64,000 nucleotides of DNA from Falsiroseomonas sp051860665 (GTDB lineage: Bacteria; Pseudomonadota; Alphaproteobacteria; Acetobacterales; Acetobacteraceae). The stretch lies in the NCBI RefSeq assembly GCF_051860665.1, contig NZ_JBHYDM010000021.1, forward strand, positions 16,216 to 80,215. The letters are read 5' to 3'. The notes below the pieces were generated by a model. The model made no database searches. It saw only the letters and a list, made by a program, of their open reading frames with translations, and had not been told where the DNA came from. Of the stretch, positions 1 to 7,716 are shown piece after piece. Position 1 is the stretch's first letter. Each line of letters opens with the position of its first letter. The translations under genes were made by a program, and so were the position numbers.

Positions 1-1
1 G

Positions 2-913
2 GGGCTGAACCTTTCGGGCGTCTTCGTCATGGGCCGCGCGGTGGGGGCCGGGCAGGGCCTGGCGGGGCGGGGCGGGGCGCTGGGCGCCTTCGCCACGGGC
101 GGGCTGGCCGTGCTGCTGGCAACCCCCTGCACGGCGCCCTTCATGGCGGCGGCCCTCGGCGCGGCGCTGGTGATGCCGCCGGCGGCGACCATGGCGGTGT
201 TCCTCGCGCTCGGGCTGGGACTTGCGGCGCCCTATGCCTTGCTCGGCCTGGCGCCCGCCCTGGCCCGTGCCCTGCCGCGGCCGGGCGCCTGGATGGAGCG
301 GCTGCGCCAGGCGCTGGCCTTCCCCATGTATGCGACCGCCGCCTGGCTGGTCTGGGTGCTGGCACTGCAGGCGGGGCCGGATGGGGTGCTGCTGGGCCTG
401 GCCGGCGCGGTGGTGCTGGCCGCCGGGTTCTGGGGGCTCGGCCTGGCGCAGCGCGCCGGCGCCGGCCGCGGCCGCATCGCCGGGGTGACGGCCGCGGGCC
501 TGGCCGTGCTGGTGGCCCTCGCCCTGCTGCCGCGCCTTTCCGCCGCGCCGGCCGTGGCGGCGGTGGCCGATGCCCAGGCCGAGCCCTGGTCCGCCGCCCG
601 CCTGGCGGAGCTGCGCGCCGCCGGGCGGCCGGTCTTCGTCAATGCGACGGCGGCCTGGTGCATCACCTGCCAGGTGAATGACCGCGTGGCCCTGCGCGCG
701 GCGGCTGTGCAGGATGCCTTCGCGGCGCGGAACGTGGCCTATCTCAAGGCGGATTGGACGCGCGGCGACCCCGCGATCGGCGCCATGCTGCGCGAACAGG
801 GGCGCGAGGGCGTGCCGCTCTACCTGTTCTGGGCCCCGGGCGCCGCGGCGCCGGTGGTGCTGCCGCAGATCCTGACCGAGACGCTGGTGCTGGAGGCGCT
901 GCGCGGCGGCTGA
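2..913 (+). CDS. DsbD-type thiol:disulfide reductase, C-terminal part (5' truncated)
   Basis: The reading frame is open from the window edge, so the N-terminus is missing. The visible part has hydrophobic membrane segments, including the DsbD-like stretch LATPCTAPFMAAALGAAL with a membrane Cys, then a periplasmic thioredoxin-like domain with the redox motif WCITCQVN and a cis-Pro region near GVPLYLFW. Known family role: electrons pass from cytoplasmic thioredoxin across the inner membrane to periplasmic disulfide proteins or cytochrome c maturation. It could be a DsbD or an ScsB-type protein; the missing N-terminus would decide. Confidence 0.85.
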   Translation, partial: GLNLSGVFVMGRAVGAGQGLAGRGGALGAFATGGLAVLLATPCTAPFMAAALGAALVMPPAATMAVFLALGLGLAAPYALLGLAPALARALPRPGAWMERLRQALAFPMYATAAWLVWVLALQAGPDGVLLGLAGAVVLAAGFWGLGLAQRAGAGRGRIAGVTAAGLAVLVALALLPRLSAAPAVAAVADAQAEPWSAARLAELRAAGRPVFVNATAAWCITCQVNDRVALRAAAVQDAFAARNVAYLKADWTRGDPAIGAMLREQGREGVPLYLFWAPGAAAPVVLPQILTETLVLEALRGG

Positions 914-956
914 GGCCGGCACGCGTCAAGACCCGGTTCACCCGGCGCGGCGCAGG

Positions 957-1334
957 ATGGCCGCCATGCGCCCGATCCTGCTGCTCCTGCTCGCCCTTCT
1001 GGCCTCCCCGCCGCTGCGGGCGGAGGAATCGCCGGCCTGCACCGAGGCGCGGGAGGGGATCGCAGCCTGCATCGCCGGCAAGCTGTGCACCTGCCGCTTC
1101 ATCCCCGGCGGCAGCATGACTGGCCGGCCGGACCGGATCGGCTGGGATTGCGGCATCCTGCGCCCGGCCTGCGGGCCGGGTCTGGTGCCGCCTGCCGCGA
1201 CGCCGGCCCTGCCGGACCTGCTGGCACCCAGCCTGCTGCCGCCCAGCTTGCTGTTGCCGAACCTTCCGCCCAGCGGCCCCTGGCAATCCGGCCCGGCGCA
1301 GCCGGAGCCACGCCGTTCACCGGGCCTGCGCTGA
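957..1334 (+). CDS. Small secreted hypothetical protein
   Basis: 125 aa. The N-terminus is a typical Sec signal peptide (MRPILLLLLALLASPPLRA), which supports the start at 957 or the in-frame ATG at 966. The mature part has six Cys in its first half (ACTEAREGIAACIAG, CTCRF, DCG, ACG), suggesting disulfides, and a Pro/Leu-rich tail. It lies 43 bp after the DsbD-like gene on the same strand, so a periplasmic protein that depends on that oxidoreductase is possible (inference). No family recognised. Confidence 0.6.
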   Translation: MAAMRPILLLLLALLASPPLRAEESPACTEAREGIAACIAGKLCTCRFIPGGSMTGRPDRIGWDCGILRPACGPGLVPPAATPALPDLLAPSLLPPSLLLPNLPPSGPWQSGPAQPEPRRSPGLR

Positions 1335-1348
1335 GTCAGACGCCGGCT

Positions 1349-1597
1349 TCAGCGGCGGCCGCGGGCCGGGGCGGTGGGGGCGGAGGCGGGGGGCAGGTCT
1401 TCCTCCAGCACCGTCAGCATCACGGAGTAGGACACCTCCCCCTCCTCGTCGTCGCGATGCACCGTGCCGATCACCTCATCCTGCACCGAGACCTCGACCG
1501 AGAGGCCGGGCCTGGCGGGGGCGAGCAGGGTGATACGGTCCGTGGCCAGCAGGCGACGCAGATAAGCCTGCACGCGTGCGATGTCGGATGGCTTCAT
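1349..1597 (-). CDS. DUF3126 family protein
   Basis: 82 aa. The start MKPSDIARVQAYLRRL and the following RITL...P....VEV....IGTVHRDDEEGEVSY pattern match the small alphaproteobacterial DUF3126 family. Length is usual for the family; function is unknown. It converges with the secreted-protein gene, with only 14 bp between the two stops. Confidence 0.85.
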   Translation of the reverse strand: MKPSDIARVQAYLRRLLATDRITLLAPARPGLSVEVSVQDEVIGTVHRDDEEGEVSYSVMLTVLEEDLPPASAPTAPARGRR

Positions 1598-1662
1598 CCG
1601 TGGGGAACTCCAGTCGGAAAGGGGCGCCCCCTATGCACCGCGAAGGGGCGCAGGTCGAGGCG

Positions 1663-1986
1663 TCAGGGCGCGCCGCCGGTCATCTTCGCGAAGACCTGGC
1701 GGTCGCGGTTGTCCTGCATCAGCATGGTGAAGCCGGTGATGCTGTCCAGGCCGAGGCCGATGGGCAGGCCGGTCTCGGGGTCCGGCTGGATGGCGCCATA
1801 GGCGGCGCCGGTCATCTTTTCCCACTTCCCGGCCGGCTTCTTCACCTCGACATGCGCCACGGTCGCCTTCAGCACCAGGCGCACGATCGCCTCCTTCGGC
1901 GCGCGGGGCTTGGTGAGGCTGGGGTGGCCGGCGATCATCTGCCAGCCACTGGCCAGCGCCCAGCGGGTGAGTTCATCCTTGTCCAT
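1663..1986 (-). CDS. Conserved-looking hypothetical protein
   Basis: About 107 aa, Lys-rich and apparently soluble (MDKDELTRWALASGWQMI...). Two ATGs lie close together. The one at 1995 sits directly on an AAGGA, while 1986 has that AAGGA at a usable distance, so 1986 is preferred. It precedes DUF3126 on the minus strand with a 65-bp gap, possibly as one transcript. No function can be assigned. Confidence 0.6.
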   Translation of the reverse strand: MDKDELTRWALASGWQMIAGHPSLTKPRAPKEAIVRLVLKATVAHVEVKKPAGKWEKMTGAAYGAIQPDPETGLPIGLGLDSITGFTMLMQDNRDRQVFAKMTGGAP

Positions 1987-2138
1987 GCCGCACATTCCTT
2001 GCCCTGTCGGGCCCGGCTATGGGCCTCCCGGGGGCCGGCTGGCAACCGCGGCGGCGGCCGCGCGCGCAAAATGCGCCCTGCCGGCGGGGGATGGGGTTGC
2101 GGCGGGCGGGGGGTCTGGTAGATAGCCCGCCTTGCGCG

Positions 2139-2228
2139 GGACGGGTGGCCGAGTGGTCGATGGCGCACGCCTGGAAAGTGTGTATACGTGAAAGCGTATC
2201 GTGGGTTCGAATCCCACCCCGTCCGCCA
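2139..2228 (+). tRNA. tRNA-Ser (anticodon GGA)
   Basis: A 90-nt gene with a perfect 7-bp acceptor stem (GGACGGG with CCCGTCC), discriminator G and encoded CCA. The anticodon loop is CTGGAAA, giving anticodon GGA. It has the long variable arm expected for Ser (GTATACGTGAAAGCGTATC) and a T-loop GGTTCGAATCC. It is intact, and its 3' end carries the prophage attachment core. Confidence 0.97.
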
Positions 2229-2229
2229 G
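2215..2229 (+). other. Prophage attachment core, left copy
   Basis: The 15 bases CACCCCGTCCGCCAG at the tRNA-Ser 3' end recur exactly at 55919-55933. The integrase gene starts 176 bp downstream. This arrangement is standard for P4-type integrases that use a tRNA 3' end and restore the tRNA on integration. Confidence 0.85.
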
Positions 2230-2405
2230 ACCCTTTTCCTAGACATCCCTGATCGTCACGCCAAACCACCAGAATTGTTGCCTATCGGGCGCTTTTGGCC
2301 TTAGTTTTCCCTCCGCAGTTTCCTGTTCGTTCCCGGCCAAGCCCGTGAAATTTCGGGCCACTGACCGGGCCACGGATCGGAAAAACCGGGCCACGGAGGG
2401 ATGGC

Positions 2406-3710
2406 ATGCTGACGGACCGGGAAATCCGCGCTCTCACGCCGCGCGACAAGCCGTACAAGGTACGGGACGGACAGGGGCTGGTGCTGGTTGTGATGCCCAG
2501 CGGCAGCCGGCTCTGGAACTACCGGTACGAGATCGCCGGCAAGGAAAAGAAGCTGTCGATCGGACAGTATCCGGAGATCTCCCTGGCCGAGGCGCGCAAG
2601 GCCCGCGACGTGGCCCGGGAGCAGCTTCGGGCGGGCCGGGACCCGAGCGTGGAAAAGCGGGTCCAGCGACTTGCTGCCCTGGCTTCCCTCGGCACCACCT
2701 TCGAGGTCATCGCCCGCGCTTGGCACGAAGAACAAAAGGCGCGCTGGACCGCGACACATGCCGCCGATGTCCTGAGCAGCCTCGAGACATCGGTGTTCCC
2801 GTCCCTCGGCCGCCTGCCCCTCAGCGAGATCACGCCGCCGCTGGTGCTGGTGGTGCTGCGCGATGTGGAGCGCCGCGGCGCCATCGAGACGGCCCATCGG
2901 ATCCGGCAGCGGATCAGCGCCGTGTTTCAGCATGCCGTCGCTCATGGATGGACCAGTTCGGATCCGGCTGCCCAGGTTCAGCGCCTGCTGAAACCGGTTC
3001 AGCGCGGACGCCAGCCTGCGATCACCGACGTGGACCGCCTGCGGCAGATGCTGCGCGATGCCGAGGCAACGCCGTCGCAGCCGGTGACCAAGCTCGCGCT
3101 GCGTTTCCTCGCCCTGACGGTGGTGCGGCCCGGCGACGAATTGCTGGGCGCCTATCTGCAGGAGATCGAGGACCTGGAGGGCCCGGCGCCCATGTGGCAC
3201 GTGCCGGCCGCCCGCATGAAGGTGAAGAGCGCCGGCGACCATTTGGTTCCGCTGGCGCCTCAGGCGGTCGACGTGGTGCGAAGCCTGCGCCGCTTCATCG
3301 GACCCAGCGGCCTGCTATTCCCTACCGCGCGCACGACGCGCCGCGCGATCAGCAACAACGCCATCGGCTATCTGCTGAACCGTGCCGGCTATCACGGCCA
3401 GCACGTCCCGCATGGATGGCGCGCGGCCTTCTCCACCATCATGAACGAGCGCCACCGCGCCGATCGCGCGGTCATCGATCTGATGCTGGCGCATACGCCG
3501 AAGGACAAGGTGGAAGCGGCCTATAATCGCGCTCGTCATCTGGAGCGCCGGCGCGAACTGGCGGAAGAATGGGCCAACCTGCTGCTGGATGGCCTGCCCT
3601 CCGCCAGCGCGCTGACGGAGGGGCCGCGGCGCCCGCTCAAGCGCCGTGATGCGTCTTCCGAGGCCGCCCCCGCGGCGAGCCCTCCCGAGCGCCCTCGCCG
3701 CGCAGCATAG
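2406..3710 (+). CDS. int: P4-type tyrosine integrase
   Basis: 434 aa. Residues 1-90 form the DUF4102-type arm-binding domain (MLTDREIRAL...KVRDGQGLVLVV...YRYEIAGKEKKLSIGQYPEISLAEAR, in pieces). A core-binding region follows at about 97-195, then the catalytic domain with R241 (VVRPGDE), a Lys at 272 or 274 (RMKVKS), H336-x-x-R339 (HGWR), H363 (LAHTPKDK) and the nucleophile Y373 (AAYNR). The role is site-specific integration and excision at tRNA-Ser. The last 74 bp overlap the convergent AlpA-like gene. The C-terminal ~45 residues are a Pro/Arg-rich extension beyond the usual end. Confidence 0.95.
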   Translation: MLTDREIRALTPRDKPYKVRDGQGLVLVVMPSGSRLWNYRYEIAGKEKKLSIGQYPEISLAEARKARDVAREQLRAGRDPSVEKRVQRLAALASLGTTFEVIARAWHEEQKARWTATHAADVLSSLETSVFPSLGRLPLSEITPPLVLVVLRDVERRGAIETAHRIRQRISAVFQHAVAHGWTSSDPAAQVQRLLKPVQRGRQPAITDVDRLRQMLRDAEATPSQPVTKLALRFLALTVVRPGDELLGAYLQEIEDLEGPAPMWHVPAARMKVKSAGDHLVPLAPQAVDVVRSLRRFIGPSGLLFPTARTTRRAISNNAIGYLLNRAGYHGQHVPHGWRAAFSTIMNERHRADRAVIDLMLAHTPKDKVEAAYNRARHLERRRELAEEWANLLLDGLPSASALTEGPRRPLKRRDASSEAAPAASPPERPRRAA

Positions 3711-3957
3711 GCGTCACCGGCGGCCGCGCGGCCTTCCATGCCTGGATCTCGGAGAGGACCCACCGCACCACGCCCCCTCCCAGGCTGCGTGGCAGGGGAA
3801 AGGTGCCGGCATCCATGCGCCGGTAGATGGTGGACCGGCCCAGGCCGACCTCAGCCTCGACGCGCGAGATCCCGATCCAGGGATCGACGGGCGGGAGGAG
3901 CGGCGCTTCCGGCGGAGCCTCGGCCGCCGCCGCATGTTCGATCATTCGCTTAGCCAT
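3637..3957 (-). CDS. AlpA-like helix-turn-helix protein (excisionase or regulator candidate)
   Basis: 106 aa from ATG 3957. Residues 28-50 form a winged-HTH/AlpA pattern (GISRVEAEVGLGRSTIYRRM), followed by the wing-like GTFPLPRSLGGGVVRW and SEIQAWKAAR. AlpA regulates prophage integrase expression, and related MerR-fold proteins act as excisionases. Its position as last gene of the leftward early operon, converging on int, fits a directionality factor. The basic tail (GRPRKTHHGA) may contact DNA. Confidence 0.75.
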   Translation of the reverse strand: MAKRMIEHAAAAEAPPEAPLLPPVDPWIGISRVEAEVGLGRSTIYRRMDAGTFPLPRSLGGGVVRWVLSEIQAWKAARPPVTPMLRGEGAREGSPRGRPRKTHHGA

Positions 3958-4285
3958 CGAGGTGCCTCCGATCGGCCGCACGCAGCGGCGCCTTCGCCTC
4001 AGCCAGCAGCAGCGCGGCCCTGGCCAGGGCCACGCCATGGGGGTGCAGCGCGACCAGGTTCTCGAGCATCCGGGCGCAGAACAGGGCGAAGTCGGCGGAG
4101 CTCGGCGTAACCTGGCCGGCCGCCCGGTCGACGGCAACGATCAGCGCGAGCGTCACCTCGTCCCTGGCCTGCATCAGCACGCTCTTCAGGGTGCAAGGCG
4201 CGCAGGTGAGATGGTCGCCGGTGCAGTCCAGCACCGGCTCTTTGTTCAGTGGCTGCAGTAGGACAAACAGATCGGTCACATTCAC
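3950..4285 (-). CDS. Hypothetical protein of the leftward early operon
   Basis: 111 aa. The GTG at 4285 overlaps the stop of the upstream gene as GTGA, supporting translational coupling, and the 3' end overlaps the AlpA-like start by 8 bp. It begins MNVTDLFVLLQPLNKEP and has a Cys cluster (CTGDHLTCAPC) that might bind metal. The rest is helical and Ala/Leu-rich. No family recognised. Confidence 0.55.
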   Translation of the reverse strand: MNVTDLFVLLQPLNKEPVLDCTGDHLTCAPCTLKSVLMQARDEVTLALIVAVDRAAGQVTPSSADFALFCARMLENLVALHPHGVALARAALLLAEAKAPLRAADRRHLDG

Positions 4286-4563
4286 CGCGGGGATCCTTCG
4301 GCATCGAGAGGGTGGAGAGGATGGCCGTCGGCGAGCAGCGCCGCGGCTAGGGCTTCGCGCAGATGCCGCGGCAGGCGCAGCAGGCCGGGCAGCATCTGCC
4401 GTGCCTCGACGAGGCCCCGGCTGCCGGCATAGGCGGCCAGCTGCTGGTGGGTGGAGCGCGGCCGGCGCGGAAAGCTGGCGTCGTGCTGATGTGCGAAGGC
4501 GATGGCCAGGGCCCATTCGCAGGCGCTCGGCGTGGCTGCTTCGGGCGTCGAGCGTTCATCCAT
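4282..4563 (-). CDS. Hypothetical protein of the leftward early operon
   Basis: 93 aa, MDERSTPEAATPSACEWALA..., predominantly helical with no recognisable motif. It overlaps both neighbours by a few bases (stop in GTGA with the next gene, start within the end of the HNH gene), so it is part of a tightly packed operon. Function unknown. Confidence 0.5.
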   Translation of the reverse strand: MDERSTPEAATPSACEWALAIAFAHQHDASFPRRPRSTHQQLAAYAGSRGLVEARQMLPGLLRLPRHLREALAAALLADGHPLHPLDAEGSPR

Positions 4564-4888
4564 GGCGCACCGCCTCCAGCAGGTCGGGCCTGCCGCGCTT
4601 CTTCCTCCGGCGGAGCAGGTGATGCTCCCGGTCCCAGGCCAGATGACAGCGCTGGCACATGGCGCGGAGGTTCTCGTCGCCGCTCTGCTCCGGCTGGTGA
4701 TTCAGGTGGCCGACCGTCAGCACCACCATGCTGCCGGTGATGGGGTGCGGCTGGCCCTGCTGCGCCTCGCAGCGGGCACCGTCCTGGACGGTCTCGCAGC
4801 GCCAGCCAGCTCGGTCACGGCGGATGCGCAGAGAGATCTCCGGCCAGTTCTTGGGGTAGCGGCTGCGCTCCTCAGCGGCGATGGGCAC
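4556..4888 (-). CDS. HNH endonuclease
   Basis: About 110 aa. GTG 4888 is chosen because a GGAGG lies 5 nt upstream and the protein then begins MPIAAEERSRYPKNWPEIS, typical of small phage HNH proteins. Motifs: WRCE and a second Cys, the HNH core LTVGHLNHQPEQSGDENL, and a CQRCHLAWDREHH zinc/HNH end. Role: DNA nicking or cleavage; in phages such genes often assist packaging or recombination, but here it sits in an early operon, so its target is unknown. The longer frame to 4936 is possible. Confidence 0.8.
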   Translation of the reverse strand: MPIAAEERSRYPKNWPEISLRIRRDRAGWRCETVQDGARCEAQQGQPHPITGSMVVLTVGHLNHQPEQSGDENLRAMCQRCHLAWDREHHLLRRRKKRGRPDLLEAVRHG

Positions 4889-5159
4889 CGACGCCTCCAC
4901 CAGCCGGCCGCGACGCCGGCGAAGCGCCTTCGACACGCGGCACGATGATGGCCAGCGGCGCGCGGCCCTTCGCCGCGGCACGCCGCGCCTTGCGGATGAT
5001 GCGCTGCCAGGTCCGGCGCTCGGGGCTGGCCTCGTCGGCCCGCTGCACCACGTGGTAGCCCCCGAATTCCAGGACACCGCGGATCGAGGCGCAGGCCTTG
5101 CTGTGGTCGTGGCCGCCGTTGCCGGCGACCATGACGTGGATCTCGCGCAGCTTGCTCAT
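4872..5159 (-). CDS. Hypothetical protein of the leftward early operon
   Basis: 95 aa: MSKLREIHVMVAGNGGHDHSKACASIRGVL... with alternating hydrophobic strands (EIHVMVAG, LAIIVPRV) and a basic middle region. It overlaps the HNH gene by 17 bp and its start overlaps the upstream stop (ATGA at 5156-5159). No family recognised. Confidence 0.5.
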   Translation of the reverse strand: MSKLREIHVMVAGNGGHDHSKACASIRGVLEFGGYHVVQRADEASPERRTWQRIIRKARRAAAKGRAPLAIIVPRVEGASPASRPAGGGVGAHRR

Positions 5160-5578
5160 GCGCGCCCTCCCCGCACGACGGTGAACGGGCGGCGCTGCTC
5201 CGCCTGCGCGGCCAGCTGCGGCAGCCAGTGCCGGGGCACGGTCGCCTGCTGGATGCGCGCCGGCGGAAACACAGGGCTTCGCGTGTCCCGGCAGGGCAGG
5301 ACGAGCTCGAGGCGGCAGGCGAGGAGAGCTTCCTCGGTCAGCTCCGCGAGGATCTCCATGCGATCACCGGCGCAGTCCTGCGCCTGCTGCAGGGCGGCCA
5401 CCATGCGCTGCCCCACCTGCCGCAGTGGCGCAGCCGCCTCGCCCGTCAGGTCGAGCAGGCGGTTGACGCGATCCGCAATGGTGTCGAGCGCGGCCGCCAG
5501 GTGCTCCGGCTGGTGCAGCGCGATCTCGCGCGCACGATGCAGCGCGGCCAGAAGAGTTTGCCCGATCATGCCGGCCAC
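5156..5578 (-). CDS. Hypothetical protein of the leftward early operon
   Basis: 140 aa, mostly amphipathic helix (LLAALHRAREIALHQPEHLAAALDTI in part), suggesting a coiled-coil or helical bundle. It is coupled to both neighbours through short overlaps. No known domain seen. Confidence 0.5.
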   Translation of the reverse strand: MAGMIGQTLLAALHRAREIALHQPEHLAAALDTIADRVNRLLDLTGEAAAPLRQVGQRMVAALQQAQDCAGDRMEILAELTEEALLACRLELVLPCRDTRSPVFPPARIQQATVPRHWLPQLAAQAEQRRPFTVVRGGRA

Positions 5579-6039
5579 ACCCCGCGCTGCATCCGCAGCG
5601 CCATGACGCGCAGCATCCTCTCGACGCCCAGCGTCTGGATCCCCCCGAAGGCGGCCAGGACGCCCGCGGCCTTTTCGAGCGTGGCGGGCGGGAGCGCTGG
5701 ATCCTGCGGCCGCGGAAGCGGCTGGCCCGCGAAGGCAGGAGCGATCTCCCGCATGACTTCCGCCAGTTGCCGGAAGTCACGGCGGAACCACGGCAGCAGC
5801 AGATAGGAGTTGGACGCCTCCTCGGCCATGTCGGCCACCTGGAGCAAAGCGTCCGAGGTCACCTCATCGCGTGCCAAGGCGCGCTGCAGGTGGCGTGCGG
5901 CCAGAGGAGACAGCCGGCCGCGGCCAGCCAGTCGCGTCAGGAAAGGATCGACTGCCGGGGGCGATGTGGAGTCAGGACTGCAGCCGGTTGGCGCAGGTCC
6001 TCGGGGATGAGGATGTGCGTGAGGCGCGAGAAAGGGCAC
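5566..6039 (-). CDS. Hypothetical protein, first gene of the leftward early operon
   Basis: 157 aa from GTG 6039, which has a GGAGG 7 nt upstream. The protein has a Pro/His-rich N-terminus and a helical body. It is the first gene behind the operator-bearing leftward promoter at 6078-6106, so it is expected to be repressed in the lysogen. No function recognised. Confidence 0.55.
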   Translation of the reverse strand: MPFLAPHAHPHPRGPAPTGCSPDSTSPPAVDPFLTRLAGRGRLSPLAARHLQRALARDEVTSDALLQVADMAEEASNSYLLLPWFRRDFRQLAEVMREIAPAFAGQPLPRPQDPALPPATLEKAAGVLAAFGGIQTLGVERMLRVMALRMQRGVWPA

Positions 6040-6077
6040 GGATCCACCTCCAGCGCCGCGGGATGCGGCGTGGGGAG

Positions 6078-6130
6078 AATGTGCGATTATCGCACCATCA
6101 GATCAAGCTAAAATGTGCCGATTTGGCACA
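6078..6130 (-). promoter_or_regulatory. Leftward early promoter with two repressor operators
   Basis: On the minus strand: -35 TTGATC (6101-6106), 17-bp spacer, -10 CACATT (6078-6083). A 17-bp dyad at 6080-6096 (TGTGCGA-TTA-TCGCACC) fills the spacer and overlaps the -10. A second dyad at 6114-6130 (TGTGCCG-ATT-TGGCACA) lies just upstream of the -35. The placement predicts repression of the 6039-to-3637 operon by the neighbouring CI-like protein. Confidence 0.7.
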
Positions 6131-6131
6131 A

Positions 6132-6452
6132 TCATGCCTTGCGGGCCTTCGGCAGCCTCTCCGCCATATCCGCCAGGGCTCGCAGCGCCCCCTCATCCAG
6201 ATCACGGATCGCGGTCATGATCCGGTGCATTTCGCGCGCGCGCTCGGCCTCCTCGGGAGGGGCGGCAAGCTCCGCGGGGGTTATGCCGTAAACCTCTGCA
6301 ATCCTGGCAAAAGTTGCGTCATCCACCCTCAATTGACCCTTTTCATAGCGGCCAATCGTAGTGTGATCCGTTCTCAATTCGTTCGCAAGACGGGATTGCG
6401 TCCAGTTGAGCTTTTTGCGCCAGGCCAAGAGGTAAGGGCGATTGCTTGTCAT
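6132..6452 (-). CDS. CI-like XRE-family phage repressor
   Basis: 106 aa from ATG 6452. N-terminal HTH: YLLAWRKKLNWTQSRLANEL, then TDHTTIGRYEKGQLR. The C-terminus is a short helical region (ERAREMHRIMTAIRDLDEGALRALADMAERL, in part) and there is no S24 autopeptidase domain. RecA-induced self-cleavage is therefore unlikely, and induction may need an antirepressor or another route (inference). It is divergent from the Cro-like gene, with dyad operators on both sides. A dyad at 6454-6468 directly abuts its start codon, suggesting autoregulation. Confidence 0.85.
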   Translation of the reverse strand: MTSNRPYLLAWRKKLNWTQSRLANELRTDHTTIGRYEKGQLRVDDATFARIAEVYGITPAELAAPPEEAERAREMHRIMTAIRDLDEGALRALADMAERLPKARKA

Positions 6453-6453
6453 G

Positions 6454-6539
6454 GTGCGAGAGGCGCACGGACGTAACCGCCTGTCTGCGGCGTCTTTGGC
6501 ACAATTCGCCTTGACCTTTATGTGCGACACTCGCACATT
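6454..6539 (+). promoter_or_regulatory. Switch region: rightward promoter and repressor operators
   Basis: Rightward promoter: -35 TTGACC (6511-6516), 17-bp spacer, -10 CACATT (6534-6539). A 17-bp dyad TGTGCGA-CAC-TCGCACA at 6521-6537 spans the spacer and -10. A second dyad GTGCG-AGAGG-CGCAC at 6454-6468 abuts the repressor start codon. The -35, spacer length and -10 mirror the leftward promoter almost exactly. The predicted start of transcription falls at about 6546, the A of the downstream ATG. Confidence 0.7.
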
Positions 6540-6545
6540 TCGGCC

Positions 6546-6821
6546 ATGGACCTTCGCACCTACCTCTCCCTGAAGGGAGTCACCGCGACCAGTCTGGCCG
6601 CCCGGCTGGGGGTCGCGCATACCACCGTTCTCCGATGGGCCGACGGGACACTGAAACCCAAGGCGCAGCACGTGGCCGATATCGTCGCCGCCACCAACGG
6701 CGAGGTCACAGCCGCCGAGCTGCGCCCGGACATGGCCCGTGCCTTTCAGCTGGCATCCTGCCCACCTGGCCGGGACGGCGCAGCGGGAAGCGTTGTCCCC
6801 CTGCCCGGTTCCAGCCGATGA
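6546..6821 (+). CDS. Cro-like HTH regulator
   Basis: 91 aa from ATG 6546. An HTH occupies almost all of the first 60 residues (LRTYLSLKGVTATSLAARLG, VAHTTVLRWADGTLKPKAQH). No Shine-Dalgarno is visible upstream, and the predicted promoter would start the mRNA at the ATG, so a leaderless message is likely. It is divergent from the CI-like gene and the first gene of the rightward early operon; its TGA overlaps the next ATG. Confidence 0.75.
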   Translation: MDLRTYLSLKGVTATSLAARLGVAHTTVLRWADGTLKPKAQHVADIVAATNGEVTAAELRPDMARAFQLASCPPGRDGAAGSVVPLPGSSR

Positions 6822-7378
6822 GCGCGGGCATGTTGGCGGAGGAAGATCTCCGCGCTCTTAAGACGGCCTTCCGCCGGCTGATCGCCGCGGTGGGCGGGCT
6901 GGTCGCGGCCTCGGCCTGCGTCCGCGTCTCGCCCTCCCAGCTCGCGCGCTACTACGACCTGAACGACCTCGGCACCTTCCCGCCGCTCGACGTCGTGACG
7001 CAGCTCGAGCGCATCACGGGCGATCCCATCGTCGCGGTCGAGCAGGCGCGTCTCACGGGTCATCGCCTGGTGCCCGAGCAGGCCGTGGACAGCGCGACAC
7101 TGGCAACGGAGGTCGCCGCCTTCGCGCGCGCGGCCGGCGAGGTGCCGGCCGCTCTCTGCGATGCGCTGGCCGATGGCCGTCTGAGCCAGACCGAGGCGAG
7201 CGAGATCGGCGGCGTCGCCGCACGACTCTCGGCCAGGTTGGCGCGCATTTCCGTCGCGGCGAAAGCCGCCAGCCACTCGCCCGCCGCCCCCGCGGTGAAG
7301 GGCGAGGGGGCGCCCGCCGCGCGCGGCCCGCTGGGCGGGCGCGGCGGCGGGCGCCAGCCCCGGGCAAGCCGCGCATGA
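6818..7378 (+). CDS. CII-like phage regulatory protein
   Basis: 186 aa from ATG 6818 (ATGA overlap with the Cro-like gene). The segment FRRLIAAVGGLVAASACVRV followed by SPSQLARYYDLND and the strand PPLDVVTQLERITGDPIV resembles the phage regulatory CII group: an HTH that decides activation or early replication. The C-terminal 40 residues are Ala/Gly/Arg-rich and probably disordered. It is coupled to the primase gene by ATGA at 7375. Exact role is inference. Confidence 0.55.
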   Translation: MSAGMLAEEDLRALKTAFRRLIAAVGGLVAASACVRVSPSQLARYYDLNDLGTFPPLDVVTQLERITGDPIVAVEQARLTGHRLVPEQAVDSATLATEVAAFARAAGEVPAALCDALADGRLSQTEASEIGGVAARLSARLARISVAAKAASHSPAAPAVKGEGAPAARGPLGGRGGGRQPRASRA

Positions 7379-7716
7379 AGGCCCGCAGGCGGAGGCAGAC
7401 CCGAAGCGGTGGCGGCCGGCTCGACTTCGCGGCGATCAATCGGGCGGCGCTACCGCACCTGGAAACGCTCTGTCTGCGCTGGCTGCCGGGCGGCAAGCAG
7501 CAGGGCAAGCAATGGCGCTGCGGCGATCTGAGCGGCACGCCCGGACGCTCCTGCAGCGTCCACCTGACCACCGGCAAATGGGCCGACTTCGCGGCCGGCA
7601 TCTACGGCGGTGACGTCATCAGCCTCGCCGCCGCCATCCACAACCTCAGCCAGGCAGAAGCCGCGCGCAGCATCGCCGAGATGCTCGGGCTCGACTTGGG
7701 GGACCACCATGTCTGA
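7375..7716 (+). CDS. Primase-type zinc-ribbon protein
   Basis: 113 aa. Pattern: CLRWLPGGKQQGKQWRCGDL, then GRSCSVHLTTGKWADFAAG and GGDVISLAAAIHNLSQAEAA. This is the layout of the N-terminal template-recognition domain of toprim primases (Cys pair, GD, W.DF..G..GGD). Here it is a separate polypeptide whose end overlaps the primase-helicase start by 8 bp, so the two probably form one primase. It starts with a strongly basic segment (MKARRRRQTR). Confidence 0.65.
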   Translation: MKARRRRQTRSGGGRLDFAAINRAALPHLETLCLRWLPGGKQQGKQWRCGDLSGTPGRSCSVHLTTGKWADFAAGIYGGDVISLAAAIHNLSQAEAARSIAEMLGLDLGDHHV

